DNA of 64,000 bases from Schlegelella_A sp038231215 (GTDB taxonomy: Bacteria; Pseudomonadota; Gammaproteobacteria; Burkholderiales; Burkholderiaceae_C): NCBI GenBank assembly GCA_038231215.1, contig JBBRLS010000001.1:124001-188000 (forward strand), written 5' to 3'. Position 1 is the stretch's first letter. Each line of letters opens with the position of its first letter. The translations under genes and the position numbers were made by a program. Under the pieces are notes generated by a model. It saw only the letters and a list, made by a program, of their open reading frames with translations. It was not told the DNA's origin and ran no database searches. Of this stretch, positions 26,301 to 33,936 are shown in pieces.

Positions 26301-26845
26301 TCGAGCCAGAGGCTGCGCAGGCGGACGCGGATAGCCTCGTCATGCAAGTCGGCCAGCGCGATGCGGTGCGAACGCGGGTCGGGAAAGGGTGTGTACGTGG
26401 CGCCGCTGCGGCTGAACTCGGCGTAGAGCTCGATCACATGGCCGACATCGACCACGACGAGAAACGGCGGCCGGCCTTCGGAGGCGGGCAGGGCGCGAGC
26501 ATAGCTCTCGGCCTGGGCGCGGGCACGCAGCAGCGCGTCGTCGAAGCCCTTGCTGGTCTGGCCGGTGGCGGCGGCGAGGCTGCTCAGCTTGAGCTTCTTC
26601 GATTCCCAGATGAAGGCGCCGTGGCGATAGCAGTCGATGCGGCCGGCACTGGCGCTGCCGTCGCCATGGCGAAACGTGACGGGCCGCTCGAACATGTAGT
26701 CCTGCTCGGGCGTGGCGTGCGGGCGCGGCACGCCGAGCAGGTCGCACAGTTCGATGACGAAGGTCTGCGAGATCGAGAGTTCGGAAGCGGTGACGCCTTG
26801 CCAGCGATCGATGAAAGCGGTGGTCGTTTCGCGCGGCGAGGTCAT
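23327..26845 (-). CDS. MmeI-like single-chain restriction-modification enzyme (type IIL)
   Basis: The 1172-residue protein starts at ATG 26845; the frame runs on upstream but with shadow-like composition. The nuclease motif is D71-X9-E81-S-K83 (RIDCYRHGAFIWESKK), the exact spacing of MmeI. A helical spacer precedes an N6-adenine methyltransferase with motif I DPACGSGNFLY near residue 403 and motif IV NPPF near 568. The C-terminal third is the target recognition region, including KWWLFGETNPKLRAQLAGLK. Such enzymes methylate one strand of an asymmetric site and cut at a fixed distance. It is longer than MmeI (919 residues), mainly in the N-terminal half and extreme C-terminus. The recognition part (about 24030-24960) is visibly lower in GC than the rest. 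Confidence 0.9.
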   Translation of the reverse strand: MTSPRETTTAFIDRWQGVTASELSISQTFVIELCDLLGVPRPHATPEQDYMFERPVTFRHGDGSASAGRIDCYRHGAFIWESKKLKLSSLAAATGQTSKGFDDALLRARAQAESYARALPASEGRPPFLVVVDVGHVIELYAEFSRSGATYTPFPDPRSHRIALADLHDEAIRVRLRSLWLDPLSLDPARTSAKVTREVAVELAALASSLEAAGHAPKAVAAFLTRCLFSMFAEDVALLPERSFKELLEHHRDDPATLHQMLRVLWADMDRGGFSAALARDVLKFNGKLFKGSAADGYVLPLKREQIDGLLRAAKANWREVEPAIFGTLLERALGPEERHALGAHYTPRAYVERLVLPTVVQPLRADWADAQAAALLLAAEGKLPEARAEIRRFHHQLCSTRVLDPACGSGNFLYVTLEHLKRLEGEVVNQLQTFGETQDKLGFAGETVTLQQLLGIEINARAAALAELVLWIGFLQWHIRTLGNASVAEPVIHDYGNIDCRDAVLAYDRVDYVLDATGKAVTRWDGVHMKKHPVTGEDVPDEAFQVPLEHYTKPRKADWPKTDFIVGNPPFIGASTVRRALGDGYAEALRSTWKDVPESADFVMHWWQAAARKVAIGEARQFGLITTNSLPQTFNRRVVQAALAGEQPVHLVFAIADHPWVDSADGAAVRICMTVAAIGLGEGDLLAVTRETPTNDGSAEVSFNTRFGAIHADLRVGANVAAAHSLRANLELSNRGVSLFGQGFIVTPEEAVSLGLGTVPGLESHIREYRNGRDLADRPRGVMVIDMLGLTSEEARKRFPATYQWLLERVKPERDSNNRETRREKWWLFGETNPKLRAQLAGLKRYIATVETAKHRTFLFLGTSILPDNKLVAIASPDSATLGVLCSRGHVQWALAAGSKLGVGNDPVYVKTKCFEAFAFPDFIAKSDLAKQIAATAEELDAHRKRQQAAHASLTLTDMYNVLDALRLGRPLSDKEKLTHTDGLVSVLGELHDRIDTLVLQAYGWADLAPALVGKPGGTLPWPGKPAAQAEAEEELLVRLVALNAERAAEEARGEVRWLRPEFQDPARRTAPAVAVPKQDEIDLGDLPVLIAGKGSGKATPAGTRRPWPSTLPEQVRAIADVLVAAPGAVDERALAEGFTGRGPWKKRLPGILLTLEALGRARREGERWRA

Positions 26846-26865
26846 TGGTGGATCATAGGAGCGCC

Positions 26866-26955
26866 ATGCGCCACGAGGTGATCCTGGTCGCACGCGCCGA
26901 ACTGAAAGCCGATCCGTTGGTGAAGCGCGTGCTGCTCGACTGCGCAAAACGAGTC
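26866..26955 (+). pseudogene. Possible 5' remnant of a truncated gene
   Basis: An ATG at 26866 follows AGGAG at 26857-26861 and opens about 30 codons with strongly GC-biased third positions (MRHEVILVARAELKADPLVK). Coding character is lost where the first perfect palindrome begins at 26956. The frame continues to 27309 only as Arg/Ser-rich sequence. This looks like the head of a gene cut by a recombination event. It diverges from the restriction-modification gene with 20 bases between the starts. Confidence 0.35.
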
Positions 26956-27037
26956 GTCGGCGGAGACGGTGTCCGCCGACACGTCAATATCGGCGGGGGT
27001 TTGCGGTCGATTTGGGATTTATCCCGCCATAAATCCC
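26956..27037. repeat. Two perfect hairpin palindromes in tandem
   Basis: GTCGGCGGA (26956-26964) pairs with TCCGCCGAC (26972-26980) across seven bases; an alternative GTGTC/GACAC hairpin overlaps it. GGGATTTAT (27014-27022) pairs with ATAAATCCC (27029-27037) across CCCGCC, which is itself repeated just after. Neither has a clear T-tract on one strand only. They may be transposon or integron-type ends, or transcription terminators. Confidence 0.6.
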
Positions 27038-27047
27038 GCCAACCAAC

Positions 27048-27215
27048 ATGCAGTACGTCACCGCGGGCTTTCAAGCGGGAGGATCTGGATTCATCCGATG
27101 TGTCATGGCCGAGTACTGCGAGCAAGGCCGCTCATACAAAGGTTTCGGCCCGCAAAGCCGGCAACGGCTCCGCGTGCCTCCCGACAGACTGCCGGACAAC
27201 GCGTTGCGTGGCTAG
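27048..27215 (+). CDS. Very small hypothetical ORF (55 aa)
   Basis: ATG 27048 opens 55 codons (MQYVTAGFQAGGSGFIRCVM at the start, RLPDNALRG at the end) with a balanced amino-acid composition. There is no clear ribosome binding site. Its stop shares the CTAG tetramer with the stop of the convergent 80-residue frame. It may be a fragment of a larger lost gene. Confidence 0.25.
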   Translation: MQYVTAGFQAGGSGFIRCVMAEYCEQGRSYKGFGPQSRQRLRVPPDRLPDNALRG

Positions 27216-27454
27216 CCGTTCGGATCAGAGTCCGCTGGTGCGACGGTCTGGGCGAAGCCGCTCAGATCTTCGCCCACGGCATCGATCAGGACGCGTGCTT
27301 CATCCATGAAGCGCTGCCATCGAAGCGGTGAGTTGACGTAGAGGGCGGCCAGCGCGCGTTCGAGTTCGGCGGCGGGCGTGACTGCCAGACCCCCCGCAAC
27401 GCTCATCATCTGCAGGCGCACTGATGGGCGGATGTCCCTCCGTCGGTCTTTCAT
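27212..27454 (-). CDS. Small hypothetical protein (80 aa)
   Basis: From ATG 27454 the product has 80 residues: a basic N-terminus (MKDRRRDIRPSVRLQ) followed by a well-formed helical part (AAELERALAALYVNSPLRWQ, then RFMDEARVLIDAVGEDLSGF). No family recognised. The start lacks a strong Shine-Dalgarno sequence, and an internal ATG could be used. Coding-like composition makes it more credible than its neighbours in this poorly filled stretch. Confidence 0.45.
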   Translation of the reverse strand: MKDRRRDIRPSVRLQMMSVAGGLAVTPAAELERALAALYVNSPLRWQRFMDEARVLIDAVGEDLSGFAQTVAPADSDPNG

Positions 27455-27500
27455 GGCTGATGCAGATTCGCGCCCACAAAGCGCGACTCACAAAGCGGAT

Positions 27501-27529
27501 TTGACATCGTCTTTAGGATCATCTATGAA
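27501..27529 (+). promoter_or_regulatory. Candidate sigma70 promoter
   Basis: TTGACA (27501-27506) and TATGAA (27524-27529) are separated by 17 bases, a good match to the housekeeping promoter. It points towards the RHH-like gene at 27785, leaving a leader of about 250 bases with no convincing ORF. It may instead serve a lost gene. Confidence 0.4.
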
Positions 27530-27747
27530 CTCTACGTCGAGTCCTCGAAGGTGAGGCCATCAAAGAGTGAGGCCGGATCGGCGGCGACTTACTGCCCGCT
27601 TTTCGCGCAATCGAGCCGAGGCCCGCATCAACGTTCGCCCGGGCGCACACTGTCCCTCGGTTGTCCACAGACATCTCCACCACTGTGGTCGATTACTCGC
27701 CGGAACAGTTGGCTTGAGCCATGCCTTGGATCGATGACGGCTATAAA

Positions 27748-27768
27748 TGATATAAACAATATATATCA
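27748..27768. promoter_or_regulatory. AT-rich inverted repeat, probable operator of RHH-like gene
   Basis: TGATATA (27748-27754) and TATATCA (27762-27768) are perfect inverted arms around seven bases, in a block of 25 AT-rich bases within otherwise GC-rich DNA. The block ends six bases before AAGGAG of the next gene and probably contains its -10 region. Autoregulation by the RHH-like product is the natural inference. Confidence 0.55.
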
Positions 27769-27784
27769 ATTCCAAGGAGCTTCC

Positions 27785-28225
27785 GTGGCATCCAACGCTT
27801 CCGCCAAGAAGGTGCGTCAGATCAAGCCGTCCGCTGCCGCGAGAGCGTCTGCCAAGACAAAGCAGAAGGCATCGCCGTCAGCGCCGCGTCGCTCTGTTCC
27901 GAAGGCGCGCCGGGCGAAAGTAGGCAACGGCGCTACGGCGTTGCCTCCGCCGAAGAAGGAGGGCGCGCCTTCACCAGCGGCTTCCGCACCGGACTCCGCC
28001 AAGAACCGCAAGCCGATCCGGGACAGCTTCACCATGCCGCGCCCTGATTTTCAGCTGATCGATGCCCTGAAACGGCGCGCGCTCGCGTTCGGTCGGCCGA
28101 CCAAGAAGAGCGAAATTCTGCGCGCCGGACTGCATGCGCTTGCCGCGATGGACAACGCCTTGCTCGCCCGGACCCTGGCCGCCTTGGCCGTGTTGAAGCC
28201 GGGCCGTCCGAAGTCGGACTCTTGA
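27785..28225 (+). CDS. Ribbon-helix-helix-like DNA-binding protein with basic N-terminal tail
   Basis: The product has 146 residues from GTG 27785, supported by AAGGAG at 27774-27779. Residues 1-75 are Ala/Lys/Ser/Pro-rich and strongly basic, like a disordered nucleic-acid-binding tail. The C-terminal part has PRPDFQLIDALKRRALAFGR then PTKKSEILRAGLHALAAM, which resembles the strand-helix-helix layout of RHH repressors. It is the only gene on this strand in the area and stands behind an AT-rich inverted repeat. It may be a repressor carried by the mobile region or a chromatin-type protein. I am fairly sure it is a gene, less sure of the fold. Confidence 0.7.
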   Translation: MASNASAKKVRQIKPSAAARASAKTKQKASPSAPRRSVPKARRAKVGNGATALPPPKKEGAPSPAASAPDSAKNRKPIRDSFTMPRPDFQLIDALKRRALAFGRPTKKSEILRAGLHALAAMDNALLARTLAALAVLKPGRPKSDS

Positions 28226-28277
28226 CGGTCTCGGCCCGCAGATTGCACAGCGGCCACAAGCGGTACAGCAGCTAGCT

Positions 28278-28493
28278 TCACCAGGAGACGTAGACCAGTT
28301 CCCGGCGTGCCAAAAGCAAAGACAGTTGGTCGGTGGAGAGACTTGCCCGCCGCTCTTCTGTGGGCGTGGCCCAGACGATGACGAGGTTCTCGTCGCGATC
28401 GTCGACCAGACAGGCGCCCGCCGGAACGATGATGACGGAGCCGTCGCTTTCGCTTAGCGTCAGTGCTTGCCGGAGACTAGCCTGGCGTCCCAT
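28278..28493 (-). CDS. Small hypothetical protein (71 aa)
   Basis: The product has 71 residues from ATG 28493. A central stretch of alternating hydrophobic residues (SVIIVPAGACLVDDRDENLV) suggests a small beta-rich domain, followed by a helix (LSTDQLSLLLARRELVYVSW). No family recognised. A TAGTCCG/CGGACTA palindrome lies 41 bases upstream of the start, in a position suited to control it. The EAL-GGDEF gene upstream on the same strand ends at 28550. Confidence 0.6.
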   Translation of the reverse strand: MGRQASLRQALTLSESDGSVIIVPAGACLVDDRDENLVIVWATPTEERRASLSTDQLSLLLARRELVYVSW

Positions 28494-28536
28494 GCGCGAA
28501 TTTGAACACGGCGCAACTGCTTCGCCGACAAGGTTA

Positions 28537-28552
28537 TAGTCCGAACGGACTA
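28537..28552. promoter_or_regulatory. TAGTCCG-AA-CGGACTA palindrome
   Basis: Perfect seven-base inverted arms (28537-28543 and 28546-28552) flank two bases. The right arm contains the stop codon of the EAL-GGDEF gene, and the motif lies just upstream of the 71-residue gene. The same core occurs as a longer palindrome at 34984-35003 before the EPS genes, so it is more likely a protein-binding site than a chance terminator. Confidence 0.5.
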
Positions 28553-30415
28553 CGAGATCACAGGCTCTGTCACCGTCTCGGACTTACGGCTAGGCTCGGC
28601 CGTACGACTCTTGGTTCGCCCGTCGCTGACCAGCACGCCGACACCGCTCAATTTGGCGCGCCGCTTCGCCTGCGCGGCCGCCGACGCGACTTGCTCCGCA
28701 TCGTTGAAACTCCCTGCCCGGGCTACCAGCGCGCCCATGTAGAGGGTGGCGTGCGGGAAGAAGCGGGTGACGCCGTGCCTGTCCTCAGACACGATGCCGC
28801 CCGCCGCCAGGGCGTCGGCATCGTAGAGCTTGAGGGCGGCCTGGTTGAATGCGGCGACGATTTCGAGGCAGCGAGCTTTCCAGGCTTCATCCTGAAACAC
28901 GAACACGAAGTCGTCGCCTCCGACGTGACCGATGAAATCGCGGCGCGGATCGGTGTGCGCGAGTGCCGTGCCGGCGACGAGCTTGATCATCTCGTCGCCG
29001 CGCCAGTAGCCATAGCGGTCGTTGAAGGGCTTGAAGTCGCTCAGGTCGGCGTAGCAGACGACGAAGTCGGCACCGCTCGAAAGCAGCCGGGCAATGTGCT
29101 CGCTGATCGGGATGTTGCCCGGCAGAAAGGTCAACGGGTTGGCATGGCGCGCTGCCTCGATGCGCGATTCGGTGACGTTGCGGACCAGCTGGTCGGCCGT
29201 GCCGATGCCGAAGTAGCGGCCGTTCTCGGTGACGATGAAGCCGTCGGTCAGGTAGCGCTGGTCCGACGAGGTCAGGATGCCGATCAGCTCCCCGATGTCC
29301 TGGTCACGCTCGAGCACTCGTGGCGCCGTGTTGGCGAAGGCGAGGCAGGGTTTCTTGCCGTACACCTCCTTGAAGAAGGACTTGGCATAGCGGTCGAGGA
29401 ACTGGTGCCGCTCGACGATCGCCTTGGGCGTGCCGTCGTCGACCACTGCAAGCGCTGGCCACGCGGGATGGCGGAAGAAGAGTTCGGCGACTTCGTCGTT
29501 GGTGGCAGTCGGGGCGATCGGGTCGGCGTCGACGACGTTCAAGGCGCGCAGCCGTGTCGGCGAAGCGGCCGAGCGCAGTGTCGGCAGCACCGCGACCCGC
29601 TTGTCAACCAGCACGCTCGCGGCCGGGCCGCCGATCTCGAGACGGGGCAGGCCATCGGGCCGGCCGAGCAGGAAGCCCTGGCCGAGGTCGATGCCGAGGT
29701 CGCGGATCGCGCGCAGCTCGTCCGCGGTTTCGATGCCCTCGGCGATCAGCGTGGTGCCGAACACCTCGGCGATCTGCATCAGCGCGCGCAGCGTCTGGAG
29801 CTTCCTCGCACGCGAGCTGATGCCGTGGGTAAAGTACTTGTCGATCTTGACGATGTCGGGCCCGAGTTCGGACCACAGGCGCAGGCTCGACCGACCGTCG
29901 CCGAAGTCATCGAGCGCGAACGAGAGGCCTCTGGTCTGCACGTCGAGCGCGGCGTCGACGAACTCCTTGACGTCGGTGACGTGCTCGTGCTCTGTGATCT
30001 CGAAGGTGATCATGCGCGGCAGCAGGCCCAACTCGTCGATCGACGCGACCAGTCCGGCCACCGAGCGCATCCGCACCGCCGCGAGCAGGGCGGCCGCGCT
30101 GATGTTGACGAACAGCCGCCCCGGCTGCTCGAGCGCCGCCCAGCGGCGCAGCGCGATGTCGACGCAAGCCAGCTCGAAACGCTCGAGGATGCCCTCGCGA
30201 CGCGCCGCGGCGAAGAGGGCGTCGGGCGAATGCAGCGGCATCGACTGAGGGCCGCGGATCAGCGCCTCGTGGGCATAGATCACGCCATCACGCAGGTTGG
30301 CGATCGGCTGGAAGACGGTGCGTAGCGCGCGGTCGCGCAGCAGGCGCGCGAGTGGCCCTTCTGCGGGTTCCGCGCCGCGCGGGGGTTCGGAGCGAGCGAA
30401 CGCGGCAGGACTCAT
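28550..30415 (-). CDS. EAL-CBS-GGDEF cyclic-di-GMP regulator
   Basis: The 621-residue protein has an EAL domain first (~25-270; HEALIRGP, ITFEITEHEHVTD, ALDDFGDGRSSL, AEGIETADELRAI), a central module (~310-440) fitting a CBS pair (LTDGFIVTENGRYFGIGTAD), and a C-terminal GGDEF domain (~450-590) with GGDDF in the active-site loop. This EAL-CBS-GGDEF order is known in proteobacterial regulators of adhesion and polysaccharide. The GGDDF loop departs from consensus, so cyclase activity is doubtful. The gene diverges from epsE, with 135 bases between starts, and probably tunes EPS production through cyclic-di-GMP. Confidence 0.9.
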   Translation of the reverse strand: MSPAAFARSEPPRGAEPAEGPLARLLRDRALRTVFQPIANLRDGVIYAHEALIRGPQSMPLHSPDALFAAARREGILERFELACVDIALRRWAALEQPGRLFVNISAAALLAAVRMRSVAGLVASIDELGLLPRMITFEITEHEHVTDVKEFVDAALDVQTRGLSFALDDFGDGRSSLRLWSELGPDIVKIDKYFTHGISSRARKLQTLRALMQIAEVFGTTLIAEGIETADELRAIRDLGIDLGQGFLLGRPDGLPRLEIGGPAASVLVDKRVAVLPTLRSAASPTRLRALNVVDADPIAPTATNDEVAELFFRHPAWPALAVVDDGTPKAIVERHQFLDRYAKSFFKEVYGKKPCLAFANTAPRVLERDQDIGELIGILTSSDQRYLTDGFIVTENGRYFGIGTADQLVRNVTESRIEAARHANPLTFLPGNIPISEHIARLLSSGADFVVCYADLSDFKPFNDRYGYWRGDEMIKLVAGTALAHTDPRRDFIGHVGGDDFVFVFQDEAWKARCLEIVAAFNQAALKLYDADALAAGGIVSEDRHGVTRFFPHATLYMGALVARAGSFNDAEQVASAAAQAKRRAKLSGVGVLVSDGRTKSRTAEPSRKSETVTEPVIS

Positions 30416-30550
30416 CAGGGCGATTCTCGGCAGGGCGGGCGTCCGTGATATCGACCATTGCGCGGCGAACGTGAGGTTTCGTGCACTTTGGCCTTCGGCG
30501 TGTCACAGACCCCCGCTATGGTCGCGTCCCTCATTGCTGGAGAGACTCCG

Positions 30551-31345
30551 ATGCGCTTTCTGCTGCGCCTGCTGTTTATGTTCACGTTCTGCGGCGCCGC
30601 GCTCGCTCAGGCGTCCGTCCCCGCCGCGCAGCGGCTCGGCCCGGGGGACATCATCAAGATCATCGTGTTCCAGAACCCCGATCTCGGGCTGGAGACCCGC
30701 GTCCCGGAGTCGGGCAGGATTTCCTATCCGCTCCTCGGCAGCGTCGACGTGGGCGGGCTCTCGGTCGCCGCCGCCGAGGAACGGATCGCCAGCCAGCTGC
30801 GCCAAGGCGGCTACGTGCTCAAGCCCCAGGTCAACATCGTCGTCACGCAGCTGCGCAGCGCCCAGGTCTCCGTGCTCGGCCAGGTGGGCCGGCCCGGGCG
30901 CTATCCGATCGAGACCGTCAACAGCAAGGTCTCGGAGATGGTCGCTGTCGCCGGCGGCGTCGTCCCCGGCGCCTCCGACGTCGTCACGCTCTCCGGCGAG
31001 CGCGATGGCAAGCCGATTCGCGTCCTCGTCGACCTGCCCGCGGTCTTGCAGGGAAACGCCGGTGAGGATCCGGTCGTGGCAAATGGCGACACGCTGTACG
31101 TCGATCGCGCGCCGATCGTCTACATCTACGGCGAGGTCCAGCGGCCCGGCGTGTTCCGGCTGGAGCGCGGGATGACGGTGATGCAGGGCCTGGCGCAGGG
31201 TGGCGGGCTGACGCCGCGCGGCACGCAGCGCGGCATCCGCGTCACACGACGCGACGCCAAGGGCGAACTCCAGGTGATCGAGCCGACGCTGCAGGACCCG
31301 CTCGAGCGCGACGACGTGGTCTACGTGCGCGAGTCGTTGTTCTAG
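30551..31345 (+). CDS. epsE: Polysaccharide export outer-membrane protein EpsE (Wza/OPX family)
   Basis: The product has 264 residues from ATG 30551, preceded by GGAGAG; ATG 30518 is less likely because the signal peptide begins at 30551. Residues 1-20 form a signal peptide (MRFLLRLLFMFTFCGAALAQ) without a lipobox, so unlike Wza it is not a lipoprotein. The Poly_export domain follows (LGPGDIIKIIVFQNPDLGLE, then VPESGRISYPLLGSV) and SLBB domains (VLGQVGRPGRYPIE; IYGEVQRPGVFRLERGM). It forms the periplasmic/outer-membrane export channel. It converges with epsL, one base between the stops. Confidence 0.92.
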   Translation: MRFLLRLLFMFTFCGAALAQASVPAAQRLGPGDIIKIIVFQNPDLGLETRVPESGRISYPLLGSVDVGGLSVAAAEERIASQLRQGGYVLKPQVNIVVTQLRSAQVSVLGQVGRPGRYPIETVNSKVSEMVAVAGGVVPGASDVVTLSGERDGKPIRVLVDLPAVLQGNAGEDPVVANGDTLYVDRAPIVYIYGEVQRPGVFRLERGMTVMQGLAQGGGLTPRGTQRGIRVTRRDAKGELQVIEPTLQDPLERDDVVYVRESLF

Positions 31346-31346
31346 C

Positions 31347-32534
31347 CTAGTAGAGCGTGAACGCCGCTGAGCACGCGGCAACGGTCGCGCTCTCGTCAAG
31401 CCCAACGGTAGTCGAGCGACGCGACTCGTGCGCCACATTGCACGACATCCGCAGCGACCGCAAAGGGTCCCAGCTGGCTTGCAGCGAATACGCCTGGGTT
31501 CGATCGGTGGTGGACCCGAACTCGCTCGACGTGCGGCCGCGGGCAAATTTTGCCTGGGAGGCGATTTCGATCTTGGCACTGAGGGCGTAGTTGGCAGACA
31601 CCTGTGCTTGCGTGCTGAGCTGGCTGGTATTGATGTTGATCCCTCCCAAGCCGAATCGGAGAAACGTCGTCCCTGAGCCCGTGTCCCGACTCGCGACGGC
31701 GTAGAGCTTCAGCTTGGCCGTCGCACGGTAGGTGAGGTCGACCGCGCCGGTGTATCCGGAAAAGCCGGGCACGATCGAAAGGGTATGCGTGGTGTGAGTG
31801 CGGCTCAGGCGCGCGGATAGCGTCGTCTGGGCAGTCGACAGCGCCGCCGAAATGTCGATGTCGTTGCGGTCGAGCCGGTCGGGCTCGAACACCTCTGGCG
31901 CTACGACGTACTGCGGCGTCCTGCCGCGCGTCGCGCGCGCCCCCAAGCTGATGTCGAGATCGGGATTGACGAGGTAGTGAGCGCCCGCGCCATAGACATT
32001 CTCCGAATAGACCTGGCTTCGGTAGGCGTCGGCCGTGTAGTCGACCGAACGATGCTCGACATTGCCCGCGATCGAAAACTTGTACGGCAGCGCATGGCTT
32101 GCCGAGCCAACGAACTGCTGCGTCGTCAAGATGTTCTTGTCGGTCGTCAGCGTCGCGTTGGCCAGGCCGTAGTCGGCCAGGCCGCGGTTGGTGGCATAGC
32201 GCAGCGTTCCGGTCGTGTTGTCGATCGTCGCCCAGTCGATGCCGGTCGACAGGCCATACGACCGGTTGTCGAGCCGGCTCAGGCGGCCGAACCGGTTCTC
32301 GGCGACGCTGGCATCGCCGAAAACACGTTGCCGGCCGATCGGTTGATCGAATCCGGCCCGGATCCCCGCACTGTAGATGGTGTCACTTTCCGGGGCATCG
32401 GTGCGAAAGACATTCGAATCGCGCGACACGGTGCCGGTGACACCAATGTAGAAAGGGCTGGTCTCGGCGACCGCTGGCGTCGCCGCGAGCGCGACGAGTG
32501 CGGCGAACGCCGCCTGTTCAGTACGCATGGCCAT
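31347..32534 (-). CDS. epsL: EpsL family outer-membrane beta-barrel protein
   Basis: The product has 395 residues with a signal peptide ending ATPAVAE. The rest is a run of alternating-residue strands (YIGVTGTVSRDSNVF, SYGLSTGIDWATIDNTTGTL, YSLQASWDPLRSL) and ends in an aromatic residue (CSAAFTLY), all typical of an outer-membrane barrel. Length and context match the EPS-operon protein EpsL found with exosortase B loci. It probably helps pass or hold the polymer at the outer membrane. It overlaps the 3' end of epsB by 17 nt, and MRTEQ 32528 is an alternative start. Confidence 0.9.
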   Translation of the reverse strand: MAMRTEQAAFAALVALAATPAVAETSPFYIGVTGTVSRDSNVFRTDAPESDTIYSAGIRAGFDQPIGRQRVFGDASVAENRFGRLSRLDNRSYGLSTGIDWATIDNTTGTLRYATNRGLADYGLANATLTTDKNILTTQQFVGSASHALPYKFSIAGNVEHRSVDYTADAYRSQVYSENVYGAGAHYLVNPDLDISLGARATRGRTPQYVVAPEVFEPDRLDRNDIDISAALSTAQTTLSARLSRTHTTHTLSIVPGFSGYTGAVDLTYRATAKLKLYAVASRDTGSGTTFLRFGLGGININTSQLSTQAQVSANYALSAKIEIASQAKFARGRTSSEFGSTTDRTQAYSLQASWDPLRSLRMSCNVAHESRRSTTVGLDESATVAACSAAFTLY

Positions 32535-33912
32535 CGGCGAACAGAAGGCGGATCGTTCGCGCGATGATCTGCAGGTCGAAGGCGAGGTTCCAGTTGCGCA
32601 GGTACTCGAGGTCGTACTCGACGCGCGCGCGCATCTTTTCCAATGTGTCGGTCTCGCCGCGCAGGCCGTTCACCTGGGCCCAGCCGGTGATGCCGGGCCG
32701 CACCTTGTGGCGCACCATGTAGGCCTTGATGATCTGCCGGTAGGCGGCATTGTGGGCCACGGCGTGCGGGCGCGGACCGACCACGCTCATCCGCCCCTGC
32801 AGCACGTTGACGAACTGCGGCAATTCGTCGAGCGAGGTCTTGCGCAGAATGGCGCCGAAGCGGGTGACGCGCGGGTCGGCACGTTTTGCCTGCGGCACGT
32901 GGTCGCCGTTGTCCTGGCTGCTCATGGTCCGGAATTTCCAGACAACGATCTCCTCGCCGTCCAGGCCGTTGCGACGCTGCTTGAAGATCACCGGCCCGCG
33001 CGAGTCGAGCTTGATGCCGATCGCTATCGCCAGCAGCAGCGGCGCGACGAGCACGAGGATGGCACTGGCCAGGACGATGTCGCTGGCCCGCTTGACCAGG
33101 TCGTTGGTGCCCGTGAACGGCGTCTCGCAGATGCCGACCACCGGGACGCCGTTCACGTCCTGGAGCCGGCCCTGGATGATGCTGATGCCGAACACGTCGG
33201 GCACGAAGAACAGCGAGGCCGTCGTGTCCTGCACGCTTTCCAGCAGGGCGACGATGCGTGGCTGCGAGCCGAGCGGCAGTGTGATGTAGACCTCGCGGAT
33301 GCCGTTCTGCTGCGCGTAGGTCGCGACGTCGCCGAGCCGGCCCTTGTGCAACGCGGCGGCTGCGGGATCGATGCGCGGGCCGCTGCGGTCATCGAAGTAG
33401 CCCTGGAAGTCGACGCTGGGGCCTTGGCCACGCGTCAGCGCAGTCGCGACCTTGACTCCGAGCGGCCCGGCGCCCACGACGATCACCGCGCGGCGTGCCT
33501 CCGGGCGGTTCGACTGCATGCGCACCATGCGGCTGCCCAGCCAGACCGCCACGAACTGGACGAGCGGCGTCGCGATCGCCCAGGCGCGCAGCACGTCGAA
33601 TTCGAAATAGGCAAAGCTCCTCGTCGCGTAGCCGCATAAGATCAGCACGAGCAACAGGATCAGCCACGACGAGACGATGTCGGTGGCGGCGGTCAGCATG
33701 CTTTCGCGGAATCGGTTGCGGCCCGGAAACGTCAGCGCGAAGACGAGCATGCACAGAACGAACGAGGGCCGGTGCACCGGCTCGTCGTAGGCGAGGTGCG
33801 CCCCGACCAGCGTCAGCGCGATCAGCGTCGGCTCGAGCAGCGCCGCCACCAGCGAAGTCACCGACTGGGGGGCGCTGAAGAAAGTCTGCTTGTAGGTCCG
33901 CTCTTCGAACAT
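32518..33912 (-). CDS. epsB: Undecaprenyl-phosphate glucose phosphotransferase EpsB (PHPT family)
   Basis: This 464-residue membrane enzyme begins EPS repeat-unit synthesis by moving a sugar-1-phosphate, usually glucose, to undecaprenyl phosphate. Four hydrophobic helices occupy ~20-125. A CoA-binding-like domain (VIVVGAGPLGVKVATAL) follows, then a helix at ~285-305 before the catalytic domain with VWKFRTMSS, RKTSLDELPQFVNVLQGRMS, VVGPRPHAVAHN and VRPGITGWAQVNGLRGET. It lies between epsL and the cyclophilin gene, on the strand opposite to the main operon. Confidence 0.95.
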   Translation of the reverse strand: MFEERTYKQTFFSAPQSVTSLVAALLEPTLIALTLVGAHLAYDEPVHRPSFVLCMLVFALTFPGRNRFRESMLTAATDIVSSWLILLLVLILCGYATRSFAYFEFDVLRAWAIATPLVQFVAVWLGSRMVRMQSNRPEARRAVIVVGAGPLGVKVATALTRGQGPSVDFQGYFDDRSGPRIDPAAAALHKGRLGDVATYAQQNGIREVYITLPLGSQPRIVALLESVQDTTASLFFVPDVFGISIIQGRLQDVNGVPVVGICETPFTGTNDLVKRASDIVLASAILVLVAPLLLAIAIGIKLDSRGPVIFKQRRNGLDGEEIVVWKFRTMSSQDNGDHVPQAKRADPRVTRFGAILRKTSLDELPQFVNVLQGRMSVVGPRPHAVAHNAAYRQIIKAYMVRHKVRPGITGWAQVNGLRGETDTLEKMRARVEYDLEYLRNWNLAFDLQIIARTIRLLFADGHAY

Positions 33913-33936
33913 GGGATCGCTGCGGCAGGCGTCGAC

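Noticed and set aside
26956..27309. Continuation of the 26866 frame as a full gene
   Set aside because: After about 30 codons the composition becomes Arg/Ser-rich and runs through two palindromes, so a full-length product is unlikely.
28278..28552. Rho-independent terminator for the EAL-GGDEF gene at the TAGTCCG palindrome
   Set aside because: No T-tract follows on the minus strand, and the same palindrome recurs in an intergenic control region.
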